NCBI GenBank assembly: GCA_964503885.1
Contig: CAZDCD010000014.1
Span: 1-64,000 of the forward strand
Source: CAZDCD01 sp964503885
Lineage (GTDB): Bacteria > Bacteroidota > Bacteroidia > Bacteroidales > UBA10428
DNA: 64,000 nucleotides
Direction of reading: 5' to 3'
Below the pieces are notes generated by a model. That model searched no databases, was not told the DNA's origin, and worked only from the letters and a program-made list of their open reading frames with translations. The position numbers and the translations under genes were made by a program. Shown here piece by piece: positions 15,400 to 22,614 of the stretch (positions within the stretch are counted from its first letter, which is position 1; each line of letters starts with the position of its first letter).

Positions 15400-16761
15400 A
15401 TGAAAACATACGATGTAATCATTATCGGAGGGGGCCCTGCTGCCATAGTAACAGGTGTAACTGTTAAAAAATTTTTTAAAGGCAAAACAGTACTGATGAT
15501 AAAAGAGGAAGCCGATGGCCTTGTGCCTTGCGGTATACCTTATATTTTCCACCTGTTGGGTAACGATGCCGGCAAAAACAAAATGGGGCCAAAGCCTTTT
15601 GTTGACCTGGGGGGAGAAGTAATTGTCAGCACAGCCACAAAGGTTGATAAAACAAAAAAGGCAGTCAACGTGAAAAGCGGCGAACAGTTTGGTTATGAAA
15701 AACTGGTTTTTGCCACAGGTTCGCTACCCGTTGTCCCTGCTTTTATTCCTGGTAATGATTTGCAAAATGTATTCTATGTAAAGAAAAGTTATCCCTATAT
15801 CCATGAACTGACATCAAAAATAGGTAGTTTCAAAAATATAGTAATTGTAGGCGGGGGGTTTATCGGTGCGGAAGTAGCCGAACAATTGGCTGCTGCAAAT
15901 GACAATGTTGCACTTATTGAGAGCGAACCTTTGTGCTTTTCAAAGGCTTTCTCTCCCGAATTAAGCGGCATTGCAACCGATGCATTGAAAAACACAAAGG
16001 TTAATGTAATGACATCTACGCTTGTAAAGGAAATTATTGGCGAAAACAATACTGTAAAGCAAGTTTTGCTTGCCAATGGAAATAAAATCGAAGCCGATGC
16101 CGTAATCCTTTCAATAGGTTATAAGGCCAATACACAACTTGCAAGAGAAACCGGCCTCGAACTGAATAAATATGGTGATATCCATGTTGACAATTACGGA
16201 CGAACAACCGTAAAAGATATTAGCGCCGTTGGCGACTGCGCCCAGACATTTGGTTTCCTCACAGGGAGCAGCGATGTCATTAAACTGGCTTCAACGGCTA
16301 CCGCCGAAGCGCGGATTCTGGGCCATAATATTTTCGGCATCAGGATTAAAAAATGTAATTCGGGTACGCTGGGGGTTTTCTCGACCGAAATTAATGGGCT
16401 GGCCATGGCTGCTGCTGGGGCTAATGAAAAGAATGCCGAAGAAGCCGGTGTAGAACTCGTATACGCTGAGTTTTCGTCGCCCGACAGGCATCCCGGTTCC
16501 CTGCCAGGTGTTGCTGATTTAACCATAAAACTATACGCATCACCTGTTGATGGAAGTATACTTGGAGGAGAAGCCTGGGGTGGCAAATCGGTCGGCGAGA
16601 TTATCAATATCATTAGCCTTGCTATCCAAAAATCAATTACGGTTTTCGAACTGGTTTCTTTTCAGGTGGGTACACATCCTTTATTGACATCATCGCCGGT
16701 AAACAATCCCATTATCAGGGCTGCCGAGGATATTGTGTATAAAATGAGCTACTCCAGTTAA
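15400..16761 (+). CDS. FAD-dependent pyridine nucleotide-disulfide oxidoreductase (CoA-disulfide reductase/NADH oxidase-like)
   Basis: A 453-residue flavoenzyme. The FAD-binding GGGPAA motif is at 10-15, a single redox Cys44 lies in VPCGIPY as in CoA-disulfide reductases and NADH oxidases, and the NAD(P) Rossmann motif GGGFIG is at 151-156. The conserved GD near the end of the FAD domain (AVGDCAQT) is present, and the C-terminal dimerisation domain is complete. It acts in the cytoplasm on a small thiol, polysulfide or oxygen species; which one is not shown. The neighbouring ferredoxin suggests ferredoxin- or NAD(P)H-linked electron flow. Confidence 0.85.
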   Translation: MKTYDVIIIGGGPAAIVTGVTVKKFFKGKTVLMIKEEADGLVPCGIPYIFHLLGNDAGKNKMGPKPFVDLGGEVIVSTATKVDKTKKAVNVKSGEQFGYEKLVFATGSLPVVPAFIPGNDLQNVFYVKKSYPYIHELTSKIGSFKNIVIVGGGFIGAEVAEQLAAANDNVALIESEPLCFSKAFSPELSGIATDALKNTKVNVMTSTLVKEIIGENNTVKQVLLANGNKIEADAVILSIGYKANTQLARETGLELNKYGDIHVDNYGRTTVKDISAVGDCAQTFGFLTGSSDVIKLASTATAEARILGHNIFGIRIKKCNSGTLGVFSTEINGLAMAAAGANEKNAEEAGVELVYAEFSSPDRHPGSLPGVADLTIKLYASPVDGSILGGEAWGGKSVGEIINIISLAIQKSITVFELVSFQVGTHPLLTSSPVNNPIIRAAEDIVYKMSYSS

Positions 16762-16787
16762 TGTTATGCTAAGAAATAATTTTTAAT

Positions 16788-17279
16788 ATGAATGAGATCA
16801 TTTTCCGGCCAATTGGCATTATCCGTTCCCCGCATGATAAAACGGAAGGAATGCCAATACAACCTGCTGCAGCCATGGGGATAAAAGGAAGTGTCGAGAT
16901 CTTTTCAGACTATGTAGATGGCTTAAAAGACATAGAAGGATTTTCGCATATTATCCTTATCTATCATTTTCATTTGTCAACCGGTTATCAATTGGAAGTA
17001 AAACCATTTCTCGATGACAATAAACATGGGGTTTTTGCCACACGGGCCCCTAAAAGGCCCAATCAGATAGGATTATCTGTGGTAAAGCTGTTAGGCCGGA
17101 TTGACAATATAGTTCAAATTGAAAATGTAGATATCCTTAATGATACGCCCCTGCTTGATATCAAACCGTTTGTCCCCGATTTTGATGCTGTGGAAAATAG
17201 TTCAATCGGCTGGCTGTCGAAATCGAAACATAATTTTTCAACCAGGAAATCAGATGAAAGGTTTGATTTTTATTTTTAG
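16788..17279 (+). CDS. trmO: TrmO-family tRNA methyltransferase (TsaA/UPF0066)
   Basis: A 163-residue protein of the TrmO (YaeB/TsaA) family, which in Escherichia coli methylates t6A37 in tRNA. It shows the family opening FRPIGIIRSPH, the GFSHIILIYHFH strand and the FATRAPKRPNQIGLS motif that forms the SAM site. It lacks the C-terminal extension of longer homologues, as is common in anaerobes, where such short proteins also occur near metal and molybdenum genes. It follows the FAD oxidoreductase by 26 nt. Its last 26 nt overlap the truncated psd gene. Confidence 0.87.
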   Translation: MNEIIFRPIGIIRSPHDKTEGMPIQPAAAMGIKGSVEIFSDYVDGLKDIEGFSHIILIYHFHLSTGYQLEVKPFLDDNKHGVFATRAPKRPNQIGLSVVKLLGRIDNIVQIENVDILNDTPLLDIKPFVPDFDAVENSSIGWLSKSKHNFSTRKSDERFDFYF

Positions 17280-17787
17280 TATTCATTTTTTTCGGATACC
17301 CGAAAGAGTTATTAATCCTGATGAAAAACTGGTTTTTTCACCTGCCGATGGCAAAGTCGTGGCCATTGAAGAAGTGTTCGAAGATGAATTCTTAAAAGTA
17401 AAGTGTAAAAAAATTTCCTTTTTTATGTCGGTTTTCAATATCCACCAAAATCGTATCCCGGTTTCCGGCAGGGTGGTATATGATAAGCACAATCCGGGAA
17501 AATATTTAATAGCATGGCACCCAAAATCGAGCCTGAAAAACGAACAGCATACGGTTGTAGTCGAAACCCTGGAAAGGCAACATATTTTAATCCGGCAAAT
17601 AGCAGGCATAGCTGCCCGGCGTATTATCCGCAATGTAAATAAAGGCGATGATGTAAAACAAGGTGATGAACTGGGTTTTATATTGTTTGGTTCGAGGGTG
17701 GATATTTTTATTCCTTTAAATATAAAAATCAACGTTGTACTGAATGAAAAAGTGAAAGGTAATAGAACAGTTCTTGGGCATCTTTAA
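17254..17787 (+). CDS. psd: phosphatidylserine decarboxylase, N-terminally truncated
   Basis: A Psd-family protein, which makes phosphatidylethanolamine at the inner membrane. The core is clear: FSPADGKVVAIEEVF, FMSVFNIHQNRIPVSG, WHPKSSLKNEQ, RQIAGIAARRI and the self-cleavage region FGSRVDIF (Gly-Ser). Related Bacteroidota enzymes have about 55 residues before the FFRNP-like segment, including hydrophobic anchors; here only 10 or so residues precede FFRIPER. The start used, 17254, lies inside trmO; a longer reading frame goes back to 17140 but encodes trmO-shadow sequence. I infer deletion of the 5' end of psd; function is doubtful. Confidence 0.75.
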   Translation: MKGLIFIFSIHFFRIPERVINPDEKLVFSPADGKVVAIEEVFEDEFLKVKCKKISFFMSVFNIHQNRIPVSGRVVYDKHNPGKYLIAWHPKSSLKNEQHTVVVETLERQHILIRQIAGIAARRIIRNVNKGDDVKQGDELGFILFGSRVDIFIPLNIKINVVLNEKVKGNRTVLGHL

Positions 17788-17793
17788 AAAATA

Positions 17794-18120
17794 ATGAAAG
17801 CATTTAAAACCCATATTACCCCTGTTTTTCTGCTTTGGATTTTTCTTGCCCCTTCAGTGGTTAAAATTGTCCATAAGCATGAGCCCCGGTTTCATTGCAC
17901 AGCCAACAACGAAAAACATTTTCATGTCCGGCAGGAAAAATGTTTGATATGCGCCTTTCAATTTTCATTTTTTACCACAGGGTACAAATTTCCTAAATCA
18001 CGGTTGAATGGAACTTACAAAGAATATTTTTTTTCATATAAGCAGCCCTTTATAAGCAAACCTTTTTATCTTTCATTGTTATTACGTTCGCCTCCCCGTT
18101 CAATGTTTCGCGTCAAATAA
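17794..18120 (+). CDS. small His/Cys-rich protein, possible metal-binding accessory of the TonB receptor
   Basis: A 108-residue protein. An N-terminal hydrophobic segment (about 8-26) could be a signal or anchor. Then come HKHEPRFHC and HFHVRQEKCLIC, a His/Cys cluster suited to metal binding, and a basic, aromatic C-terminal part. It lies 6 nt after psd and 41 nt before a TonB-dependent receptor. Small proteins of this type often precede metal or haem receptors in Bacteroidota, so a role in metal capture is plausible. I cannot name the metal. Confidence 0.65.
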   Translation: MKAFKTHITPVFLLWIFLAPSVVKIVHKHEPRFHCTANNEKHFHVRQEKCLICAFQFSFFTTGYKFPKSRLNGTYKEYFFSYKQPFISKPFYLSLLLRSPPRSMFRVK

Positions 18121-18161
18121 ATGCGTTAAAACATTGTTCAATTTTTAGTAAAATGTAATAA

Positions 18162-20393
18162 ATGAGAAAAATAATAATATCACTTCTATTGGGCGGGGTT
18201 TGCACTATTATTTATGCCCAAAATCAAATTCAGGGTAAAGTTACTGACTCAAACGCAAATTCATTGATCGGCGCTTCAGTATACATACCGGAGCTTATGA
18301 AAGGGACAATTTCTAACAAAAATGGTGAATATCGTATCGGAAACCTTCCTATCGGAAAAGTTAAAATACAATTCTCATATATGGGTTATAATACCGAAAT
18401 TAAAACAATAACACTACAATCAGGAACAAACGAATTAAATGTTTCGTTAACCGAAGCTGTTATTGAATCGCAGGAAGTTGTTGTAACCGGGGTTTCAGTA
18501 TCGTCCCAACATGAGAACGCAGTTAAAATAGACGTACTTAAAAATAAAGATATATCACTTTCGGGCACTCCCAATTTCATGGAATCGCTCACCCAGGTAC
18601 CGGGAATAGATATGATAGCTAAAGGACAAGGCGTTTCAAAGCCTATTATCAGGGGGCTTTCGATGAACGATATTTTGGTAATGGACAACGGGGTGCGTAT
18701 TGAAAATTACCAGTTTAGCGAAAACCACCCACTGGGCGTCGACGATAACGATGTTGACAGGGTTGAAGTGATAAAAGGCCCTGCTTCGTTACTATATGGC
18801 TCCGATGCCATTGGCGGTGTGCTCAACTTTATTAAAGAGAAACCAGCGCCAACAGGTAAAATCATGGGCAATTACCAAACGCAACTTCACTCCAACACGC
18901 TCGGACTAAACAACAGTCTGGGTATAAAAGGGGCTTCGCAACATTTGTTTGCCGGCTTACAGGTGAGTAATAAAAGTCATGCCGATTACAAACAGGGCGG
19001 AGGCAATTTTGTTCCCAATTCAAGGTTCAATGAATGGTCACTTAGCGCTAATACTGGCTATACAGGGGAAAACGGAACTTTTAAAATTTTCTGCGACTAT
19101 TTTAAACAGGATTTAGGCATGACCGTTCCGCCTGTTATTCCATTCATTACTGAACAAGGCCGTAAGAATACTATCTGGTACCAGGATTTGGAACATCACC
19201 TGGTTTCGTCGCAAAACAAGCTTTACCTGGGCAGATTCAAGTGGGAAATCAATCTTGCATACCAGGTTGCATTACGAAAACTACTAACCACGCTGAGTGT
19301 TCCTGTGGTAGAAATGAACCTGAACACATTAACCTACGAATCGAAACTTTACCTGCCTTCAAACGATAAGACCGAATATATTTTAGGCATCCAGGGCATG
19401 ACCCAGACAAACCGCAACCAAAACAACCGTGCCGCACAATTTTTACCCGATGCTGATATTAATAACATCGGGGTGCTGGCTTTAGTACAATATACCCTTT
19501 TTACAAAGCTTAAACTTCAGGGTGGTATTCGTTTCGATAGGTATAAAACAGAAACCTTTGCAATGGGCACAGAAGGTACAGAAAGCTATCATTCCCCTGT
19601 TTCAAAAGAGTTTTCGAGCCTGAACGGCTCTATTGGGACAACTTACAATGTAAATGAAAAGTTATTGTTAAGGGTTAATGTTGCCAAAGCCTATCGCGTC
19701 CCCAACTTGTCGGAGTTAACTTCAAATGGCGAACATGGCAGTCGTTACGAAATTGGCAACGAGGACCTTACGCCGGAAGACGCTTATGAATCGGATGCCA
19801 GTATGCATTTTCATGGTAAATTCCTGTCGTTCGATTTAGCAGTGTTTTATAATTATATCGGCAATTATATTTTTATCTCGCCTACCTTCGACACAACATC
19901 TTCCGGTATGGGTATTTACCGGTTTTCTCAAAGCAATTCGAAACTTTTCGGCAGCGAAGCAGGTGTGCATTTTCACCCCAGGTCGTTGCCCTGGCTGCAT
20001 GTTAAAGGGACTTATTCAACTGTGACAGGTAAACAGGATAATGGTAATTACCTGCCGTTTATTCCCGCACAAAAATTCCGGTACGAGATTAAGGCTGAAA
20101 AAGAAAAAATGGCATTCTTAAACCATCCAAATTTTTGGGTGTCGGCGTTAACAGCTTTAAAACAGGGCAACCCTTCGCCTTACGAAACCGGAACCGATGG
20201 ATACACACTTGTAAATACCGGGGTAAATGCCGAAATCAAACTTGCTAATCAATTCATGGTTATTGGGGTAGCGGTTAATAATATTTTCGATACCCAATAC
20301 TTCGACCATCTGTCAACATTAAAGCCGTTGAATTATTACAATCAGGGCCGAAATATATGTTTATCGCTGAAAGTGCCTTTTGGGATTAAATAG
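18162..20393 (+). CDS. TonB-dependent outer-membrane receptor (metal/haem/cobalamin type)
   Basis: A 743-residue outer-membrane receptor. A signal peptide ends near residue 19 (IIYAQ), followed by a carboxypeptidase-regulatory-like domain (about 21-100, QGKVTDSNANSLIGASVYIP), the plug with SKPIIRGLSMNDILVMDNG and VIKGPASLLYGSDAIGGV, and a beta-barrel ending in LSLKVPFGIK. The plug is of the CirA/BtuB class, not SusC. A His/Cys-rich small protein precedes it, favouring a metal ligand. The substrate is not proven. No TonB or ABC genes are adjacent. Confidence 0.88.
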   Translation: MRKIIISLLLGGVCTIIYAQNQIQGKVTDSNANSLIGASVYIPELMKGTISNKNGEYRIGNLPIGKVKIQFSYMGYNTEIKTITLQSGTNELNVSLTEAVIESQEVVVTGVSVSSQHENAVKIDVLKNKDISLSGTPNFMESLTQVPGIDMIAKGQGVSKPIIRGLSMNDILVMDNGVRIENYQFSENHPLGVDDNDVDRVEVIKGPASLLYGSDAIGGVLNFIKEKPAPTGKIMGNYQTQLHSNTLGLNNSLGIKGASQHLFAGLQVSNKSHADYKQGGGNFVPNSRFNEWSLSANTGYTGENGTFKIFCDYFKQDLGMTVPPVIPFITEQGRKNTIWYQDLEHHLVSSQNKLYLGRFKWEINLAYQVALRKLLTTLSVPVVEMNLNTLTYESKLYLPSNDKTEYILGIQGMTQTNRNQNNRAAQFLPDADINNIGVLALVQYTLFTKLKLQGGIRFDRYKTETFAMGTEGTESYHSPVSKEFSSLNGSIGTTYNVNEKLLLRVNVAKAYRVPNLSELTSNGEHGSRYEIGNEDLTPEDAYESDASMHFHGKFLSFDLAVFYNYIGNYIFISPTFDTTSSGMGIYRFSQSNSKLFGSEAGVHFHPRSLPWLHVKGTYSTVTGKQDNGNYLPFIPAQKFRYEIKAEKEKMAFLNHPNFWVSALTALKQGNPSPYETGTDGYTLVNTGVNAEIKLANQFMVIGVAVNNIFDTQYFDHLSTLKPLNYYNQGRNICLSLKVPFGIK

Positions 20394-20456
20394 CTTTTTT
20401 TAGGTAAGGCATTCGCTGTTTCAATGGCTGCCTTAGAAATATTTGAATAACATTAT

Positions 20457-20676
20457 ATGCTTCAAAAACAATATAAATGGTATTCAGTATGCCCGATGAA
20501 AAGGTTCTATGAACATGGCAGACTGGAAAAAATGGATTGAATCGTATTGCAAGGGTGGCTGGAAAAATTGTATCATGTATCAAATGGAAGAAAAAGGATA
20601 TTATCATCCCGATAATATGTTGCCTGACGGAAGCTTTGAAGAATTACTATTGGAGGGAAGGTTAGAAAGCATATAA
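20457..20676 (+). pseudogene. small CPMKRFYE-type protein gene with single-base frameshift
   Basis: Two overlapping frames together encode one 72-residue protein. Frame 1 starts at ATG 20457 (MLQKQYKWYSVCPMKRFYEH, then GRLEK) and hits a stop at once after an A6 run near 20526-20531. Frame 2 continues WIESYCKGGWKNCIMYQMEE and then KGYYHPDNMLPDGS to a stop at 20674-20676. Removing one A restores the frame, and the length of 220 nt fits one extra base. Two or three conserved Cys suggest a metal site. I recall similar small proteins near uracil-DNA glycosylase genes, and a glycosylase remnant lies just downstream on the other strand. A sequencing error is possible. Confidence 0.65.
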
Positions 20677-20696
20677 GGATAAATAAGAATGTAAAT

Positions 20697-21005
20697 TTAA
20701 ATATGTACTGAATAATGTTGCGGATTAAACAGTTCACGATATTTAAGTACAATTTTCTTGAAATCTTCCCAGGTATCGCGTTTTAAGAGTGGGTCGCGCA
20801 ATAAAGCAGCAGGATGGTAAACCGGCCCGATTTCCAATACTAATGAATCTTGAACCGGATTGACTTTTTTTATCACATTTTCAGCAAACCGGATATATGC
20901 CTTTCCCAGTTGCTTTTTCATGGTCTCACTGTATTGCTCCATTGACATTTCTTGTGTGTCTTCGATAGCACCGCCTTCAGGTATGCGTGATTTAATCTTT
21001 TTCAC
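20697..21005 (-). pseudogene. in-frame chimera: methyltransferase N-terminus joined to uracil-DNA glycosylase C-terminus
   Basis: A 102-residue open frame made of two unrelated parts. Residues 1 to about 58 look like the beginning of a class I SAM methyltransferase and stop at the motif I start, LVLEIGP. Residues about 59-102 (VYHPAALLRDPLLKRDTWED and onward) match the C-terminal end of family 4 uracil-DNA glycosylase, whose motif normally reads HPAALLR. Neither part can be active. An in-frame deletion between two neighbouring minus-strand genes would explain it; an assembly join would too. The start overlaps the zinc-ribbon gene by 14 nt. Confidence 0.65.
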
Positions 21006-21174
21006 CTTTCATTTTTTTCAGATATAACTGATGATGGTATGAACCTTCTTTGAACATGATTTTCCCACACTTGGGGCATCTGTTTTCCCGGCATGGAATA
21101 CCCCGTTCGTGTGGAATCCGGGTATTGCAATGCACACATATACAATAGTCATCTTCTCTAAACTTGCTCAGCAT
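20992..21174 (-). CDS. small zinc-ribbon protein
   Basis: A 60-residue protein with Cys11, 13, 16, 28, 33 and 36. CxxC pairs at 13/16 and 33/36 can form a rubredoxin-like or zinc-ribbon knuckle; the second is in CPKCGK. The basic C-terminus carries SYHHQLYLKK. It overlaps the DUF134 gene by 17 nt at its start, so the two are translated together. The role is unknown; a redox or nucleic-acid-binding function would both fit. Confidence 0.75.
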   Translation of the reverse strand: MLSKFREDDYCICVHCNTRIPHERGIPCRENRCPKCGKIMFKEGSYHHQLYLKKMKGEKD

Positions 21175-21595
21175 TTGCTGGTAGATTGTTTAATTGAATA
21201 ATATTATCTGAATCGCATTTCCGGCAATTCTTTGCCGGCTTCATTGAAATCATGGTTTCGTGGCAATTATAACACCTGTACCAATAGTCGTCAGTTACAT
21301 AAGTTCCTCCCTGTATAAATATAGCTTTAGCTTCAATGAAAGCTTTCGCAATATTTTTCCTTGCTTTATCATAAAGCCGTGTAAATGTTGGGCGGGAAAT
21401 GTTCATTTTCTTAGCTGCTTCTTCCTGTGTGAGGTTTTCATAATCGGCCAGCCGGATTGCCTCATATTCCTCATAAAGTAAAATCACAGGTTCAAGCTCC
21501 CGCATGGGCACTCCGAAAGGTTTAAACCCTTCCATCGGCGGGGGCATTGTAATCCTTCTATATCTTCGTCGGTTCGGCATTGTTTTTTTATTCAA
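21158..21595 (-). CDS. DUF134 helix-turn-helix regulator with zinc ribbon
   Basis: A 145-residue DUF134-family protein. It begins with a basic NRRRYRRI segment, and the middle has a sigma-70 region 4-like helix-turn-helix (about 54-86, LTQEEAAKKMNISRPTFTRL). A C-terminal zinc ribbon follows, with Cys108, 111, 124 and 127. DUF134 genes are found beside NifX/Mrp clusters in many anaerobes and are presumed to regulate them. It is therefore a candidate to bind the palindromes at 12873, 14767 and 22060, though no binding data are known to me. An alternative start is at 21580. Confidence 0.85.
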   Translation of the reverse strand: MNKKTMPNRRRYRRITMPPPMEGFKPFGVPMRELEPVILLYEEYEAIRLADYENLTQEEAAKKMNISRPTFTRLYDKARKNIAKAFIEAKAIFIQGGTYVTDDYWYRCYNCHETMISMKPAKNCRKCDSDNIIQLNNLPANAEQV

Positions 21596-21615
21596 AAATA
21601 CTATTTATCACTGTT

Positions 21616-21738
21616 TTATTTGTGTTTTTCACAGGGACAAGGAATTGATTTGTGGTGTTTATGCGCCACACAACCGATATTAATTAAAACGAAAAGTATT
21701 AAAACAATTCTCAGTATAGGTTTTTTAAAATATCTCAT
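21616..21738 (-). CDS. tiny His/Cys-rich lipoprotein, 40 residues
   Basis: A short lipoprotein gene. It starts MRYFKKPILRIVLILFVLIN and has the lipobox INIGC, so the mature peptide would be only about 18 residues: CVAHKHHKSIPCPCEKHK, with five His/Cys side chains close together after the lipidated Cys. This could bind a metal at the membrane. It lies 20 nt before the DUF134 start on the same strand, and repeat A begins upstream. An in-frame ATG at 21750 adds four residues. Confidence 0.6.
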   Translation of the reverse strand: MRYFKKPILRIVLILFVLINIGCVAHKHHKSIPCPCEKHK

Positions 21739-21767
21739 ACGTAAAAACATTTTATTCAATTTTATTT

Positions 21768-22045
21768 GTGAAACTCAAATTTTAAAAACGCAGTGCACTT
21801 TCCTGCTGCAAGCAGGTTGAAATTTGTAAGTTGAACAACTAAGTGAAACGTTCTCATGAGCCACGCATTTGCGTGGCGAATAACTGAACGAAGTGGTCTC
21901 ATGACCAACGGGAATAATCCCGCCGAAGGCGGAGGGTCTGATTGGCTGCGCTGAGCTCTCCCGCCCCAGGCGGGATCGGTTCCCTGTAGTTCTGCTGCGA
22001 AATTAGTTTCCAAAGCTTGCTTTGGGGATTCATACCGTGATTAAC
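21768..22045. repeat. dispersed repeat family A, copy 1
   Basis: An intergenic segment closely matching 36915-37135. Shared blocks include AAAACGCAGTGC, GCAAGCAGGTTGAAATTTGT, CTGCGCTGAGCTCTCCCGCC, AGGCGGGATCGGTTCC and AATTAGTTTCCAAAGCTTGC. This copy has about 60 extra bases around 21838-21900 containing small hairpins (for example GCCACGCATTTGCGTGGC). No coding sequence is supported; it fills most of the gap between the lipoprotein and the thioesterase gene. Confidence 0.8.
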
Positions 22046-22059
22046 AAAATTACAAAATA

Positions 22060-22101
22060 AAATGAACAAATGTTCGCTTGAAAAAATATTCATTATTTTT
22101 A
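22060..22101 (+). promoter_or_regulatory. imperfect palindrome and putative promoter before the thioesterase (site 3)
   Basis: AAATGAAC, AAAT, GTTCGCTT at 22060-22079 has the same left arm and spacing as sites 1 and 2, with two changes in the right arm. A -7-like TATTTTTA lies at 22094-22101, so the palindrome would overlap the -33 region. The coding start is 29 nt further on. The match is good enough to propose shared control, but less certain than for the other two. Confidence 0.45.
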
Positions 22102-22129
22102 CAACTGTTTTTATCATTGATAATGAATT

Positions 22130-22555
22130 ATGGAAAATTCAATTGAAAAGAGTATTACCAAGCAATTTAGAGCTTTGTTTCCCGGAACCCTTAATGCAAA
22201 TGGGACACTATTCGGTGGACAGGCTTTAAAATGGATGGATGAAGTGGCGTATATCACTGCTACACGTTTTACACACGAACGAATGTACACTGTTAATACA
22301 GAGAAAATAAAATTTCTTAAAGCGCTTTATCCTGATACAATAGTTGAAATAATTGGCAAGGTCGAAAAAGTTAAGCAGTTAAGGGTTTTTATCAGGGTTG
22401 AAATGTATGCGGAGGAAATGTACGGCTCAAATCGTGAGAAGGCAATTGAAGGAACTTTTGTATTCGTTGCATTAGATGAAAAGCAGAAACCAAAGCAATT
22501 GAATTTTAATAAAATGCATATTTCATGCATTGAACCCAATCAACAGCGGGATTAA
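22130..22555 (+). CDS. acyl-CoA thioesterase, hotdog fold
   Basis: A 141-residue cytoplasmic hotdog-fold thioesterase of the YciA/acyl-CoA hydrolase type. Characteristic features are NANGTLFGGQALKWMDEVAY (active-site Asp/Asn region at about 22-41), the VNTEKIKFLKAL strand and the C-terminal EGTFVFVALDE segment. It hydrolyses acyl-CoA to free acid and CoA; chain length is not predictable by eye. It stands alone between repeat A and the convergent cysN gene, and may be controlled by the site 3 palindrome. Confidence 0.88.
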   Translation: MENSIEKSITKQFRALFPGTLNANGTLFGGQALKWMDEVAYITATRFTHERMYTVNTEKIKFLKALYPDTIVEIIGKVEKVKQLRVFIRVEMYAEEMYGSNREKAIEGTFVFVALDEKQKPKQLNFNKMHISCIEPNQQRD

Positions 22556-22614
22556 GGTTAATGCAATGCTTCACATGGTGGGATGAATTCAACCTTAATA
22601 AAGGTAAGCTGACT

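Noticed and set aside
21762..22117. Two overlapping minus-strand open frames in the gap before the thioesterase
   Set aside because: They lie inside dispersed repeat A and differ between copies; no protein features.
22552..22606. Inverted ATTAAGGTT/AACCTTAAT as a terminator between the thioesterase and cysN
   Set aside because: The loop of about 37 nt and lack of an adjoining T tract make it a weak candidate.
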